Part shown: piece after piece, positions 1 through 9,124 of the stretch | How positions within the stretch are numbered: position 1 is the stretch's first letter | Layout of the letters: each line of letters starts with the position of its first letter | NCBI RefSeq assembly: GCF_000177635.2 | Contig: NC_014836.1 | Span: 353,501-417,500, forward strand | Reading direction: 5' to 3' | DNA: 64,000 nucleotides | Source: Desulfurispirillum indicum S5 | GTDB taxonomy: Bacteria; Chrysiogenota; Chrysiogenetes; Chrysiogenales; Chrysiogenaceae | Made by a program: the position numbers and the translations under genes | Notes under the pieces: generated by a model | Told to the model about the DNA's origin: nothing | The model's database searches: none | What the model saw: the letters and a program-made list of their open reading frames with translations, nothing else

Positions 1-1606
1 TGGTTCGCAGGTATTTGTCGGTAACAATGGTGCCATCGGCAGCCGTCTCTATGCCCAGCTCCGCCAGGCCGAAATCTTCGGTGCGCGGTTTGCGTCCCAA
101 GGCGACCAGAATGGCATCGCAAACTATGGCGAACTCCTGCCCCGTTTCACGGTCAACCGCCAGCAGGGCTGGTGAATTCTCACCGGAACTCTGCACTTCC
201 CTGGCTTCATGGTTGACCAGAACTTCGACCCCTTCGCCCTGCAGCACGTTGGCCATCAGCTGCGCCACGTCCCGGTCCTCCTTGGGCAGCAGCTGTGCAT
301 TGCGCTGGACAATGGTCACTGCGGAGCCAAGGCGCGCAAAGGCCTGAGCCAGTTCGCAGCCAATGGGGCCGCCCCCCAGTACTACCAGGCGCTGGGGCAG
401 GGCTTTCATGTCCCAGATGGTATCGCTGGTGTAGTGGGGAATCTGTGCCAGTCCCGGCAGATCGGGAGTCCACGGGGAGGCGCCAGTGGCGATGAGAATG
501 CTGCGGGTGCTGATGGTCTGGTCGCCTACCTTCACATGGTACGGGTCTACAATGCGGGCGTGGCCGTGCAGGCAGTGGGTCCCCAGCTCATCCTGGTAGC
601 GCTCCACGCTGTCGTGGGGTTCAATGCGGGCAATGGCGGCGCGGACGTGATCCATAACCCGTTCAAAGTCCAGGGCCTGCTCCTGCCACGGCATGCCCAG
701 TTTGTTTCCCTGGCGCTGGATATGGCGCACCTTGGCCGCGTGCAGCAGGGCCTTGCTGGGGACACAGCCCGTATTCAGGCAGTCACCGCCCATCTTGTCC
801 CGCTCGATCAGGGCTACGCGGGCCTTCAGGGTGCGCCCCACATAGGCGCTGACCAGTCCTGCAGATCCGGCACCGATAATGGCCAGATCGTAGTCAAAGC
901 GCTTGGGTTTGGGGAAGCGCACCAGGCGTTTGCGGGCCACCAGCAGCTCCACCACTTTTTTGGCGACGAGGGGAAAAACGCCGATCAGGGCAAAGGAGAA
1001 AATCAGCGCAGGTGAGAGAATGCCCTGCAGGGAATCGAGCCGAGCCAGCTGGGTTCCCGCGTTGACATAGACCGCCGTGCCCGCCAGCATGCCCACCTGG
1101 CTGACCGCAAAGAACGTGACCGTGCGCATGGGGGTCAGGGCCATGAGAATATTGATGAGAAAAAACGGAAAGACGGGGATCAGCCGCAGGGTAAAGAGGT
1201 AAAAGGCCCCTTCGCGTTCCACACCGGCATTGACGCGTTTGAGGTGCTCTCCAAAGCGCTGTTGGACAAAATCACGCAAGAGAAAGCGCGCCACCAGGAA
1301 GGCACAGGTAGCACCGATGGTGCTGGCAAAGGAGACCGCCACCAGCCCGGTAGCAAAGCCGAAGATGGCCCCGCCCGCCAGGGTCATGATTACCGCCCCC
1401 GGAATAGAGAGGGCCGTAACCACCACATAGAGAGCCATGTACAGGGCGATGACCGGCGCCTGGTTGTCGCGGTAGTAATTCACCAGCTGCCCATGCTGGC
1501 TTTTGAGGGCATCCAGGCTCAAATAGGTCCCGAAAAAGTGGGAGAGAACAAGCCAGGCCGCTGCCAGCAGGGCCAGGATGGCGACAATACGTAAAGTGGA
1601 TTTCAT
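1..1606 (-). CDS. VTT-domain (TVP38/TMEM64) fused FAD-dependent disulfide oxidoreductase, C-terminus cut by window edge
   Basis: Reading leftward from an ATG at 1606, the frame stays open to the window edge, giving 535 residues. Residues 5-22 form a membrane helix, and about 55-215 are a hydrophobic VTT (SNARE-associated/DedA-like) region. A GxGxxG FAD motif follows near residue 240, then the redox-active pair C276/C281 in GGDCLNTGCVPSK, typical of dihydrolipoamide dehydrogenase and mercuric reductase. A second Rossmann motif (VLGGGPIGCELAQAF) binds NAD(P)H. Around 180 residues, including the dimerisation domain, should lie outside the window. The protein would couple NAD(P)H oxidation to an unknown disulfide or metal substrate at the membrane. 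No mercury-binding N-terminal domain is seen, so mercuric reductase activity is not claimed. It is transcribed divergently from the sigma factor gene. Confidence 0.85.
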   Translation of the reverse strand, partial: MKSTLRIVAILALLAAAWLVLSHFFGTYLSLDALKSQHGQLVNYYRDNQAPVIALYMALYVVVTALSIPGAVIMTLAGGAIFGFATGLVAVSFASTIGATCAFLVARFLLRDFVQQRFGEHLKRVNAGVEREGAFYLFTLRLIPVFPFFLINILMALTPMRTVTFFAVSQVGMLAGTAVYVNAGTQLARLDSLQGILSPALIFSFALIGVFPLVAKKVVELLVARKRLVRFPKPKRFDYDLAIIGAGSAGLVSAYVGRTLKARVALIERDKMGGDCLNTGCVPSKALLHAAKVRHIQRQGNKLGMPWQEQALDFERVMDHVRAAIARIEPHDSVERYQDELGTHCLHGHARIVDPYHVKVGDQTISTRSILIATGASPWTPDLPGLAQIPHYTSDTIWDMKALPQRLVVLGGGPIGCELAQAFARLGSAVTIVQRNAQLLPKEDRDVAQLMANVLQGEGVEVLVNHEAREVQSSGENSPALLAVDRETGQEFAIVCDAILVALGRKPRTEDFGLAELGIETAADGTIVTDKYLRT

Positions 1607-1753
1607 GGGTGCTCACATAATAGTTGATTGCGATTCGACATTCTGGATAGTGTACGTCCAGCTGCTTGTTCACGCATCCCGTATTTCGCCGTGGGATGGA
1701 AAAGGTTACCCGCTGAGTAGCTATATCGCGGAATACTGAAACAAGGACACCTG

Positions 1754-2314
1754 ATGCCCCGCTCCAGCCATACCGACCAGCAGCTGGCCCAGGCCATGCG
1801 CAAGGCCCAGACTGGTGACCAGAGCGCCTACCACCAGCTGCTGGTGAAAATCACCCCCATGATCCGGGGCTTCCTCGCCAAACGCCTGGGAGGCCATGAG
1901 GATCTGGAAGACCGGGTACAGGACGTGTTGCTGGCCATTCACCGTGCCAGCCACACCTTCAACACCGAGCGCTCCTTCCTGAACTGGATGTTTGCCATTG
2001 CCGACCATAAACTCAAAGACTATCTGCGGGCTCACTACCGGCGCAAGGCTGCAGGCAGCAGTGTGGATGTGGACGATGTGAAGGAGCAACTTCCGGCAGC
2101 AGATGAGCCGCTGGATTTGGGCGATCGGCAACTTCTGCAACGATTACTTGAAACCTTATCGCCTCGGGAGCGAACCATAATACAGATGATGAAAATAGAA
2201 GGATACAGCGCCCGTGAAGTAGGTGCCGAACTGAAGATGAATGAAACCGCCGTCAAAGTGGCCGCCCACCGGGCCATGAGGACCCTGACCAATATGGCTC
2301 GCCAGGAAACGTAA
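1754..2314 (+). CDS. ECF-type RNA polymerase sigma factor
   Basis: The 186-residue product has a sigma-70 region 2 at about residues 20-95 (LEDRVQDVLLAIHRA, then SFLNWMFAIADHKLKDYLR) and a region 4 helix-turn-helix at about 128-180 (LSPRERTIIQMMKIEGYSAREVGAEL). Region 3 is missing, as in ECF factors. The stop is followed at once by the gene for its likely membrane anti-sigma factor, so the two form a unit. In Caulobacter the equivalent SigF-NrsF pair answers chromium and cadmium stress; a redox or metal role here is inferred from that and from the neighbours. Targets are unknown. Confidence 0.88.
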   Translation: MPRSSHTDQQLAQAMRKAQTGDQSAYHQLLVKITPMIRGFLAKRLGGHEDLEDRVQDVLLAIHRASHTFNTERSFLNWMFAIADHKLKDYLRAHYRRKAAGSSVDVDDVKEQLPAADEPLDLGDRQLLQRLLETLSPRERTIIQMMKIEGYSAREVGAELKMNETAVKVAAHRAMRTLTNMARQET

Positions 2315-2315
2315 C

Positions 2316-2972
2316 ATGCAGACAAACGAACTTATAGCCCAGCTCGCCCGTGAGGGTGCACATAAGCCCGCACCACCGCCAGCTCGCATTCTGGTGAGCT
2401 GGCTGGGATTTATGATTCTCTACTTTTTCGTCCTGCTGGCCATCCACGGACTGCGCAGCGACATCGGGCAGAAGCTCCAGCAGAGCCTGTACTTCAGCGA
2501 AATTCTCTTGATGCTCGCCATCGCGCTGCTCAGCGCTCTGGCCGCCAGCTGGCTGAGCCTGCCCGATGCCAACCAGAAAGCCTGGATACGTTTTGTGCCC
2601 CTGCTGCCCCTGGGAGCGTTTGCCGGCATGCTCATCTACGGTATGCTGACCACCAGTGCCCTCACCCTCAGCCAGTGCCTGCAGCTGGCCCGCTACGACT
2701 GCGTCATCCGTATCATCCTCTATGGCCTGCTGCCAGGGGGCATCATGTTCTCTGTCACCTCGCGGGCCGCCCCTACACGTTGTTGCTGGGCCGGCAGCAT
2801 GATCGGCCTCAGCGTTGCCAGTCTCGGCTACATCCTGCTGCGCCTGGTGGACCCCAGCGACGATCCCACCCAGCTCATCATCTGGCACTTTCTGCCCGTA
2901 CTCTTTATGACCGTCATAGGAATGATGCTGGGGGGATGGCTGTTGGGGAGAGTGTGGCGTAAGGCAGGATAA
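2316..2972 (+). CDS. NrsF/DUF1109-type membrane anti-sigma factor
   Basis: The 218-residue protein has about six hydrophobic segments and a short basic cytoplasmic N-terminus. It starts one base after the sigma factor stop. Its layout matches the DUF1109/NrsF family, which holds a cognate ECF sigma factor at the membrane and releases it on stress. Two cysteines lie in a loop (QCLQLARYDC, near residues 121-130) and another pair is at TRCCWA. Conserved periplasmic cysteines are needed for signalling in Caulobacter NrsF, but alignment is required to say whether these are the equivalent ones. Confidence 0.75.
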   Translation: MQTNELIAQLAREGAHKPAPPPARILVSWLGFMILYFFVLLAIHGLRSDIGQKLQQSLYFSEILLMLAIALLSALAASWLSLPDANQKAWIRFVPLLPLGAFAGMLIYGMLTTSALTLSQCLQLARYDCVIRIILYGLLPGGIMFSVTSRAAPTRCCWAGSMIGLSVASLGYILLRLVDPSDDPTQLIIWHFLPVLFMTVIGMMLGGWLLGRVWRKAG

Positions 2973-3036
2973 GGAACCAGGGAAAGCGCGAAACGGGAAG
3001 GTTCCACACAAAACCAGCTAAGTAACCGGAGGAAAA

Positions 3037-3810
3037 ATGGAATTTCTCATCGTCTGTATCGCTGCGTTGACGGCCTCTTTGCTGACACTCTTTTCCGGTT
3101 TTGGACTGGGCACACTGCTCATGCCAGTGATTGCGCTGTTCTTTCCACTGGAGCTGGCCATAGCCATGACGGCCATGGTTCATCTGGCCAATAATATTTT
3201 CAAGGTTGGACTCATGGGGCGGAAGGCCGATGTGTCGGTGCTGGTGCGGTTTGGCCTGCCTGCCGTGGCAGCAGCCTTTGCGGGTGCCGTGGTGCTGCTC
3301 TGGCTTGGGGAGATGCCTTCGCTGCACACCTATGCCGTGGGGGGACGGGAATTCCACATTTCTGCCCTGAAACTTGTTATCGGCTTTCTCATCATGTTTT
3401 TCGTCATACTGGAAATTTCTCCGGCATTTTCCCGCCTCGCCCTGGATCGCAAGTGGCTTCCCTTTGGGGGAGTGATCAGCGGGTTCTTTGGGGGACTATC
3501 GGGCCACCAGGGGGCGTTTCGCAGCATGTTTCTGATCAAGGCTGGTTTGAGCAAGGAAGCTTTTGTGGCCACTGGTGTGGTGTTGGCGGTCATGGTGGAT
3601 ATATCCCGCCTGGTAATCTACGGCACGGATATTCTGGCGCGCAGCCAGGCGGTTGATTGGCAACTTGTGATTGCTGCCAGTGGAGCGGCCTTTGCGGGGG
3701 CGTACCTGGGCGCGAAAATCCTGGGAAAGATAACCCTGCATACAGTACGTGCCGTGGTATCCGTTGTGCTGGCGCTGGTCGCCGCTGGGATGATGACGGG
3801 ACTGCTGTAA
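3037..3810 (+). CDS. TauE/SafE family membrane transporter
   Basis: The 257-residue product is almost wholly hydrophobic with about eight membrane segments and two related halves, as in the TauE/SafE (TSUP) family of sulfite, sulfoacetate or organic anion exporters. The glycine-rich SGFFGGLSGHQGAFRS stretch near residue 150 is a family signature. A good ribosome site (GGAGG) lies eight bases before the ATG. The gene starts 64 bases after the anti-sigma gene on the same strand, so it could belong to that unit. The substrate cannot be read from the sequence; sulfite or a related sulfur anion is a reasonable guess. Confidence 0.8.
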   Translation: MEFLIVCIAALTASLLTLFSGFGLGTLLMPVIALFFPLELAIAMTAMVHLANNIFKVGLMGRKADVSVLVRFGLPAVAAAFAGAVVLLWLGEMPSLHTYAVGGREFHISALKLVIGFLIMFFVILEISPAFSRLALDRKWLPFGGVISGFFGGLSGHQGAFRSMFLIKAGLSKEAFVATGVVLAVMVDISRLVIYGTDILARSQAVDWQLVIAASGAAFAGAYLGAKILGKITLHTVRAVVSVVLALVAAGMMTGLL

Positions 3811-3861
3811 TCTGTCTTCAGCCAGGTTCTCCTTTGGTGGGACGCATATGTTATGTATAAA

Positions 3862-4557
3862 CTAATGCAGTTCCAGCAACTTGTCGCAGTCGCTTTTTTT
3901 TCCGAAGACGACAATTCGGTCGCCACTGAGAAACTTTGTCGTTGGTTCAGGAATGCCAAGAGTCTTCAGTATGCTCTCGGTTTCTCCTTCTCCCTGACTT
4001 GGCCGACGAATGGTAAGGACGTTGATTCCATAGCGCTCGCGCAACTTCAGTTCCACGATGCTGTAATTCAGCATGCTGTTCGGAACTTCAATTTCAAGGA
4101 TGGAAAAGCCATCACCAAGTTCCAGCAGATCGCGCATGCCATTGCGATTCAGGGATATTCCCATGCGCTCTCCCACCTGCCGTTCGGGGTGAATAACTTC
4201 TGTGACGCCTATGCGTTTGAGGATTTCCTCCTGAGTTTCGGTGGCTGCCCTTGCGTATACCTCCCGGACGCCGGATTTCAGAAGTTCCATGGCGATAATA
4301 ACGACGGGCTCAAATGTTTTGCCAATTGCTATAACGGCCTTATCAACTTCTGTAATGCCATGGTTGCGCAACTGGCGAACATCTGTGGCATCGAAGCAGA
4401 TGGTATCCCTGGTGAGATGCTTTACCTCATCCAGATGATCCATGTTGGTGTCAACGGCAATGACATTGGCACCTTCGCGCCCGAGGGTTTTGACCAGCGC
4501 CATCCCGAAGGCTCCCAGGCCAATGACGGCTATTTGTGGTTTGGTGCGTTTCTTCAT
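3862..4557 (-). CDS. ktrA: KtrA/TrkA-type potassium channel regulatory subunit (RCK protein)
   Basis: The 231-residue protein has an RCK_N Rossmann domain (IAVIGLGAFGMALVKTL at residues 9-25, with an acidic residue at the end of strand 2 in VIAVDTN) and an RCK_C domain after about residue 140. It is the cytoplasmic ring that binds nucleotide and gates the KtrB channel. It lies 19 bases downstream of the channel gene, on the same strand, and is presumably co-transcribed. The length matches KtrA rather than the double-length TrkA of enterobacteria. Confidence 0.9.
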   Translation of the reverse strand: MKKRTKPQIAVIGLGAFGMALVKTLGREGANVIAVDTNMDHLDEVKHLTRDTICFDATDVRQLRNHGITEVDKAVIAIGKTFEPVVIIAMELLKSGVREVYARAATETQEEILKRIGVTEVIHPERQVGERMGISLNRNGMRDLLELGDGFSILEIEVPNSMLNYSIVELKLRERYGINVLTIRRPSQGEGETESILKTLGIPEPTTKFLSGDRIVVFGKKSDCDKLLELH

Positions 4558-4576
4558 TTTCAGCTCCAGTGGTATA

Positions 4577-6439
4577 TCAGTTTACCAGTACTACTTCTTC
4601 GGGATAGCTATAGGTGCGGTTGTCTGAGCGAACGGCAAAGGCGACGGCAAAGGTAAGCAGGCCCACCCTCCCTAAAAACATGGAGAACACCAGCACCAGT
4701 TTGCCAATATTGGTGAGGTCTGCGGTAATGCCTCGGGAGAGCCCAACAGTCATAAAAGCGGAAATCTGTTCAAAGAGAATATCGAGAAACGGAAAATCCT
4801 CGGTGATAGTCAGAATAATGGTGCAGACGCTGAGAATCAGAAACGCCAGAAAGGTTGCACTGATGGCACGAAAAATCACAGATTGCGGCAGGGTACGGCT
4901 GGCGATTTCCACACGGTCTTTCCCCTGGATTGTCGCGATCATGGAGGCGAAGAGCACGTACACCGTTGTGGTTTTCAGGCCACCCGCCGTGGAGGAAGGC
5001 GAAGCTCCAATAATCATCAGCAGCATAATGATCAGGGATGTGGCGGCGCTCAAGGCTCCCGTATCCAGGGTATTGAATCCGGCTGTGCGGGAGGTGACGC
5101 TTTGAAAAAGGGAAAGGAGAAATTTTTCGCTGGTGCTGTAACCTGCCAGAACCCCATGCCATTCAATCGCCAGCACCAACAGGGTTCCTGCCACGATCAG
5201 GCCAGCGGTCATTCGCAGTACGATGAGGCTGTGGACACTCAGGCACCGGTGCCTGGTGGCGGGTGCACCGAAATATTTCTGCACAAGTTCCGATACGGTG
5301 GTGAACCCCAACCCTCCAACAATAATCAGGGACATGGTCACGATATTGATGGGGAGAGACACCGCGTTACTAGGATCGGCAAGACTGTTGGAAAAAACGG
5401 AGAAGCCAGCGTTGCAGAATGCGGATACTGTGTGAAAGACCGCAAAAAACAAGCGCTCTCCCATATCCGGTATGAACTCTTTCCAACTGAAAAAATACAC
5501 CGCTGCTCCTATTCCCTCGAAACCGAGGGTAAACAGGACAATGCGTTTGAGGGTGCGGGAAACCGCACGCACATCATCCTGTTGAACCACTCCGCGCAGC
5601 AGGCTGCGTTCGCTGACTCCAATGCCCCCTGAGAGGTAGAGGGCGAGGTAGGTGGCAAAGGTTATGACGCCAATACCTCCCAGCTGAATAAGGATCAGAA
5701 TCACTGACTGTCCGAAGCGGCTCAGGTGGGTGGCCGTATCAACCACAATCAACCCGGTGACACAAACCGCACTGGTGGACATGAAAAGGGCATTGATAAG
5801 TTCAAGTCCGCTTCGGTCATGGGTGCTTGCCGGAAGCATAAGCAGTAGGGTGCCCACCAGAATGACACCGAGAAAGCTCGACAGAATGAGCTTTGCGGGA
5901 TTGTCACTGTTGGCGATGGTCTCGGGGATGGCCTGGATAATCTTGATGGTGACCAGGGTAACCAGGTAGATCTGGATAGCCAGGAGCATAAGGGTATCTG
6001 AACCATAAACACCAATCCCTTGCAATGCTGAAACAAGGTGGCGTCCATCGGCGAGGAGGAGATCCAGACCCATGGCGCAGGCAAGGGTTGCTCCGGTGCC
6101 TTCAGCCCAGCGCTTTCGCAGGAGCTCTTTTTTGCGGGGTGTCAGGAGAAGCCGCGTAAAAAAGTGCAGACCAAATGCTACGAGCAAAGTTTGTTCAACA
6201 AGCATTGCTACGGGTGACTGGCGTGAGGAATCCATTGCGAGGGGGATCAGCAGCGACCCGAACACAAGAACCCCAAGCACAATGGAAAGGGCTTTCAGGA
6301 CAGGGTGTGCGCGCTGACTGAAATCGTAAAGATCATCCTGGAAAAACTGATAGGTAAGCCTGGCCCTGCGGTAGTGCTTTTTCCAGGCAAGGTCAAGGCG
6401 TGCAATCCGGCGGCGCCAGTGGTATGGAAGCTGGCTCAT
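4577..6439 (-). CDS. ktrB: KtrB/TrkH-type potassium transporter
   Basis: The 620-residue membrane protein carries the four pore-loop signatures of the Trk/Ktr/HKT superfamily, each with the filter glycine: SAVCVTGL, SAFCNAGFSVF, TSRTAGFNTL and SAFMTVGLSRG. It is longer than typical KtrB (about 450 residues) because of an N-terminal extension of some 150 residues: a basic cytoplasmic stretch followed by several extra hydrophobic segments. It forms a sodium- or proton-coupled potassium uptake system with KtrA, encoded just downstream. The promoter should lie in the 241-base gap at its right side, where I see no clear sigma-70 match. Confidence 0.9.
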   Translation of the reverse strand: MSQLPYHWRRRIARLDLAWKKHYRRARLTYQFFQDDLYDFSQRAHPVLKALSIVLGVLVFGSLLIPLAMDSSRQSPVAMLVEQTLLVAFGLHFFTRLLLTPRKKELLRKRWAEGTGATLACAMGLDLLLADGRHLVSALQGIGVYGSDTLMLLAIQIYLVTLVTIKIIQAIPETIANSDNPAKLILSSFLGVILVGTLLLMLPASTHDRSGLELINALFMSTSAVCVTGLIVVDTATHLSRFGQSVILILIQLGGIGVITFATYLALYLSGGIGVSERSLLRGVVQQDDVRAVSRTLKRIVLFTLGFEGIGAAVYFFSWKEFIPDMGERLFFAVFHTVSAFCNAGFSVFSNSLADPSNAVSLPINIVTMSLIIVGGLGFTTVSELVQKYFGAPATRHRCLSVHSLIVLRMTAGLIVAGTLLVLAIEWHGVLAGYSTSEKFLLSLFQSVTSRTAGFNTLDTGALSAATSLIIMLLMIIGASPSSTAGGLKTTTVYVLFASMIATIQGKDRVEIASRTLPQSVIFRAISATFLAFLILSVCTIILTITEDFPFLDILFEQISAFMTVGLSRGITADLTNIGKLVLVFSMFLGRVGLLTFAVAFAVRSDNRTYSYPEEVVLVN

Positions 6440-6680
6440 AGCTTCTCGCGATCTCCCTTAGGGCAATGTCCCCCCCCATATACGCCTTTTACAGGCAAGA
6501 GGCAATATGCGGGTGGAACGATTCGGTCCGGCAGAAGAATGTAGTGACTCGCAAATGCTGAATACTTCGCTTTCTTGCACGTCACTTTGAGTTTTTTGTC
6601 CATTGGCCAACATACCCCGGCAACATCCTCAGGGCACCCAGTTTGCCCCATGGGTTATCCCTGGTACAGTCTTTGTCTTC

Positions 6681-7253
6681 CTACGCTTTGCGCAGTATCA
6701 GGCCGTAGTGGTAGGGCGGGAAGTCAAACACAGTGCCAGGGCTGCATTCCAGCCCTGCCTGCTTGCCCCATTGTATGCACTGCTGCGGCGTGGGGCGGAT
6801 ATCCATGGCTGGCCCTCTGGGAGTAGCGGGATCGGGATTCCAGTGGATAATAGCAATGCGACCGCCTCGAACCAGTGCAGAGCTGGCTTCTCGCAACAGT
6901 GTCAGGGGCTGCTCGTGGTGGAGAATATTGAAGAGCAGGGCGACATCCATGCTGCCAGGCGGCAGACCGGTACCCTCGACGATGAAATCACGAACCTGAA
7001 CATGTACGTTTGCGATATTGCTTCGGGCACATTTCTCTTTTACTCGCTGGACCATGGAGGGTTCGATATCCAGAGCGTAGACAGTTCCATGAATCAAGGC
7101 GGCAGCCGCCAGGGTGAATGTTCCATAGCCACTGCCAAATTCCACGATGTCCTGCGTGTCTTTGTTCAGGCCCAAACTTTGCAAAATACGCTCAGCGTCA
7201 AAAAAGCTCTCCCACAGCATCTCTTCGGGCATGCCACTGTCACGGACTTTCAT
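6681..7253 (-). CDS. class I SAM-dependent methyltransferase
   Basis: The 190-residue protein has SAM motif I (VEFGSGYGTFTLAAA, about residue 39), an acidic motif II (YALDIEPSMV) and the motif IV region (VALLFNILHHEQP), the usual class I Rossmann methyltransferase order. The substrate is not evident. It is the last gene of an ArsR-led operon, 14 bases after the DsrE-like gene. It is too short for an arsenite methyltransferase, and its cysteines (KEKCARS, PQQCIQW, LECSPG) do not form the spaced set of ArsM, so ArsM is unlikely. Confidence 0.8.
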   Translation of the reverse strand: MKVRDSGMPEEMLWESFFDAERILQSLGLNKDTQDIVEFGSGYGTFTLAAAALIHGTVYALDIEPSMVQRVKEKCARSNIANVHVQVRDFIVEGTGLPPGSMDVALLFNILHHEQPLTLLREASSALVRGGRIAIIHWNPDPATPRGPAMDIRPTPQQCIQWGKQAGLECSPGTVFDFPPYHYGLILRKA

Positions 7254-7267
7254 ATGGTATCACTCCA

Positions 7268-7624
7268 TCAAAAACTCAGGACGCGATCGCTGTCCACAAC
7301 CCACTGGGAAAGCTGCTGCATGGTGGACTTTTCGGCACCTTCGAAATAGGGTTCATTTTTGTAAATTCCGCAACGGGCCATGCAGGTACCGCACACTTTG
7401 ACGGGGATGCCCTGGGCTATCAGTTCCCGGAGCATCTGGCTCAGGTCCTGATCATAACCCTCGGGCGGAACGCAGCTATTGCGGGCCATATCCACGGCAT
7501 CGTTCATCAGAAAGACGCGCACTTCCTGAGCGTCCTTATGCAGCTGTTCCGCCAGGCGCAGGCCATTCCAGGTGACGTCGGTGTTATCGTAGGGTTCGCG
7601 ATTGAAGATGAGCAGAACTTTCAT
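7268..7624 (-). CDS. DsrE/DsrF-like sulfur-transfer family protein
   Basis: The 118-residue protein has the DsrE fold signature (MKVLLIFNREPYD, then GLRLAEQLHK and VRVFLMNDAV) and a cysteine cluster VCGTCMARCGI near residues 78-88, in the position where DsrE/TusD-type proteins carry their persulfide cysteine. Such proteins accept sulfane sulfur from desulfurases or rhodaneses and pass it on. It sits 11 bases after a cysteine desulfurase gene, which makes it the probable acceptor. The three-cysteine motif (C-x2-C-x3-C) could also bind a metal or metalloid. Confidence 0.8.
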   Translation of the reverse strand: MKVLLIFNREPYDNTDVTWNGLRLAEQLHKDAQEVRVFLMNDAVDMARNSCVPPEGYDQDLSQMLRELIAQGIPVKVCGTCMARCGIYKNEPYFEGAEKSTMQQLSQWVVDSDRVLSF

Positions 7625-7635
7625 GATAGCCTCCT

Positions 7636-8769
7636 TTATGTTGGGTTATGGGTATTCACAACTTGTGTCAGGAGCTCCAGCACCCTCTGCAGCTCCGCAT
7701 ATTTGGTGTTACGCCCCAGGCTGAAGCGCACCGCTCCCATGCCCGCACTTACGGGAACTCCCATGGCTTCAAGCACCGGCGAGAGGCTGATAGCGCCAGC
7801 GTGGCAGGCCGAGCCAGTGGATGCCGCCACTTCCGGCATTTGCTCCAGGATTTCCGCGCCGATAGCACCGTGAAAGTTCACGTTGAGAGTATTGGGAAGG
7901 CGTTCAGTGGGGTGTCCGTTAAGACTGATGCGGTTGCCGAATTGGTTTTGCAGGTGTTGCCAGAATTCATCACGCATGGCGATCATTTCAGCGGCTCCTG
8001 TCCACTCTCCTGCCAGTTCGCAGGCAGCACCCAGGGCTACATTCAGCAGAACGTTTTCCGTTCCTGCGCGGCGGCCTGCCTCGTGGGCCGCCCCATGCAC
8101 AAGAGGCACGATGGGCGTTCCTTCGCGGATGTACAGGGCTCCCACCCCCTTGGGTGCAGAGAGCTTGTGTCCGGCAACACTGAGCAAATCAACGCCCAAG
8201 GCATCCATCACCGTGGGAATTTTCCCCACACTCTGGGCAGCATCGGTGTGGAACAGTATGCCTGCTGCCCTGGCAATTTCCCCAATGGCTTCTATTGGTT
8301 GAATGGTTCCGGTTTCATTATTGGCGTGCATGATGGAAATAAGGATGGTGTCTTTGTCGATTGCCCGGCGCACCTGCTCCGGGTCAACCATTCCGTAGCC
8401 GTCAACCGGCAGTCTGGTTATCCGCGCGCCCAGGCTTTCCAGAAAGCGACAGGGCTCCAGTACAGCTGGATGCTCCACAGCGCTGGTAATAATGTGGTTT
8501 CCTTGATAGCGCAGGGCAAAATAGACGCCCTTGATGGCGTGGTTGTTGGCTTCGCTGCCACCACTGGTAAAGACGACTTCGGTCGGGTCGCAATCCAGCA
8601 GGTTGGCCACCTGGCCGCGTGCTGCCTCCAGGGCATCTTTGGCACCGCTGCTGGCCCAGTGCTGGCTGGAAGGATTACCGAAGTGATCCTCCAGATATGG
8701 CTGCATGGCAGCCAGTACTTCCGGGGCAACGGGAGTACTGGCGTTGGAGTCAAGGTAGATCAGGCTCAC
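7636..8769 (-). CDS. cysteine desulfurase, NifS/IscS-like
   Basis: The 377-residue class V aminotransferase has the N-terminal IYLDSNASTPVAPEV motif, the PLP lysine in SVAGHKLSAPKGVGAL, the HTDAAQ motif and a catalytic cysteine loop STGSACHAGA near residue 320, resembling group I (IscS/NifS) desulfurases. It removes sulfur from L-cysteine to make a protein persulfide and alanine. The start overlaps the upstream arsR stop by four bases (ATGA). The ArsR lead gene and absence of iscU suggest a dedicated sulfur-trafficking role rather than housekeeping Fe-S assembly. Confidence 0.9.
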   Translation of the reverse strand: MSLIYLDSNASTPVAPEVLAAMQPYLEDHFGNPSSQHWASSGAKDALEAARGQVANLLDCDPTEVVFTSGGSEANNHAIKGVYFALRYQGNHIITSAVEHPAVLEPCRFLESLGARITRLPVDGYGMVDPEQVRRAIDKDTILISIMHANNETGTIQPIEAIGEIARAAGILFHTDAAQSVGKIPTVMDALGVDLLSVAGHKLSAPKGVGALYIREGTPIVPLVHGAAHEAGRRAGTENVLLNVALGAACELAGEWTGAAEMIAMRDEFWQHLQNQFGNRISLNGHPTERLPNTLNVNFHGAIGAEILEQMPEVAASTGSACHAGAISLSPVLEAMGVPVSAGMGAVRFSLGRNTKYAELQRVLELLTQVVNTHNPT

Positions 8770-9110
8770 TCTTTCACCTCCGCAGATAACTCCTTCTCCC
8801 GCTGAATCTGCTCCTTTGTCTTGTGGATAGGACTACGCTCCTGGGCCAGCAAGTCAAAGAAACCGGCCACCAACTGGGGGCGGCTGAGGTAGTAGCAGCG
8901 CAGGGCACCGTCCTGGGCAAAGTCCACAAGGCCGGCATGGCGCAGCACCGCCAGGTGCTGGGAGATATTGGCCTGGGATACGGGCAGGATGTCTTCCATG
9001 TCCGTAACACAGCGCGTTCCCTGCAGCAGTTCAGCGGCAATCAGCAGACGGGTTGGATGGGCCAGGGCTTTGAGTATGGCCGCCCAGTTTTGCGACTGTT
9101 CAGAGTGCAT
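8766..9110 (-). CDS. ArsR/SmtB family transcriptional repressor
   Basis: The 114-residue winged-helix protein matches ArsR/SmtB repressors (LKALAHPTRLLIAAELL, then SQANISQHLAVLRHAGLVDFAQDG). Only one cysteine is visible, in GTRCVTDMEDIL, at the site where ArsR itself has two or three, so the inducer is uncertain: redox, persulfide or metal sensing are all possible. It is the first gene of a four-gene operon and its start is preceded by AAGGAG. A perfect 16-bp palindrome covers its own -10 region, implying self-repression. Confidence 0.88.
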   Translation of the reverse strand: MHSEQSQNWAAILKALAHPTRLLIAAELLQGTRCVTDMEDILPVSQANISQHLAVLRHAGLVDFAQDGALRCYYLSRPQLVAGFFDLLAQERSPIHKTKEQIQREKELSAEVKE

Positions 9111-9124
9111 GGGTACTCCTTAAT

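Noticed and set aside
6681-7253. Methyltransferase as the ArsM partner of ArsS
   Set aside because: It is only 190 residues and lacks the spaced arsenic-binding cysteines of ArsM; it also belongs to a different operon.
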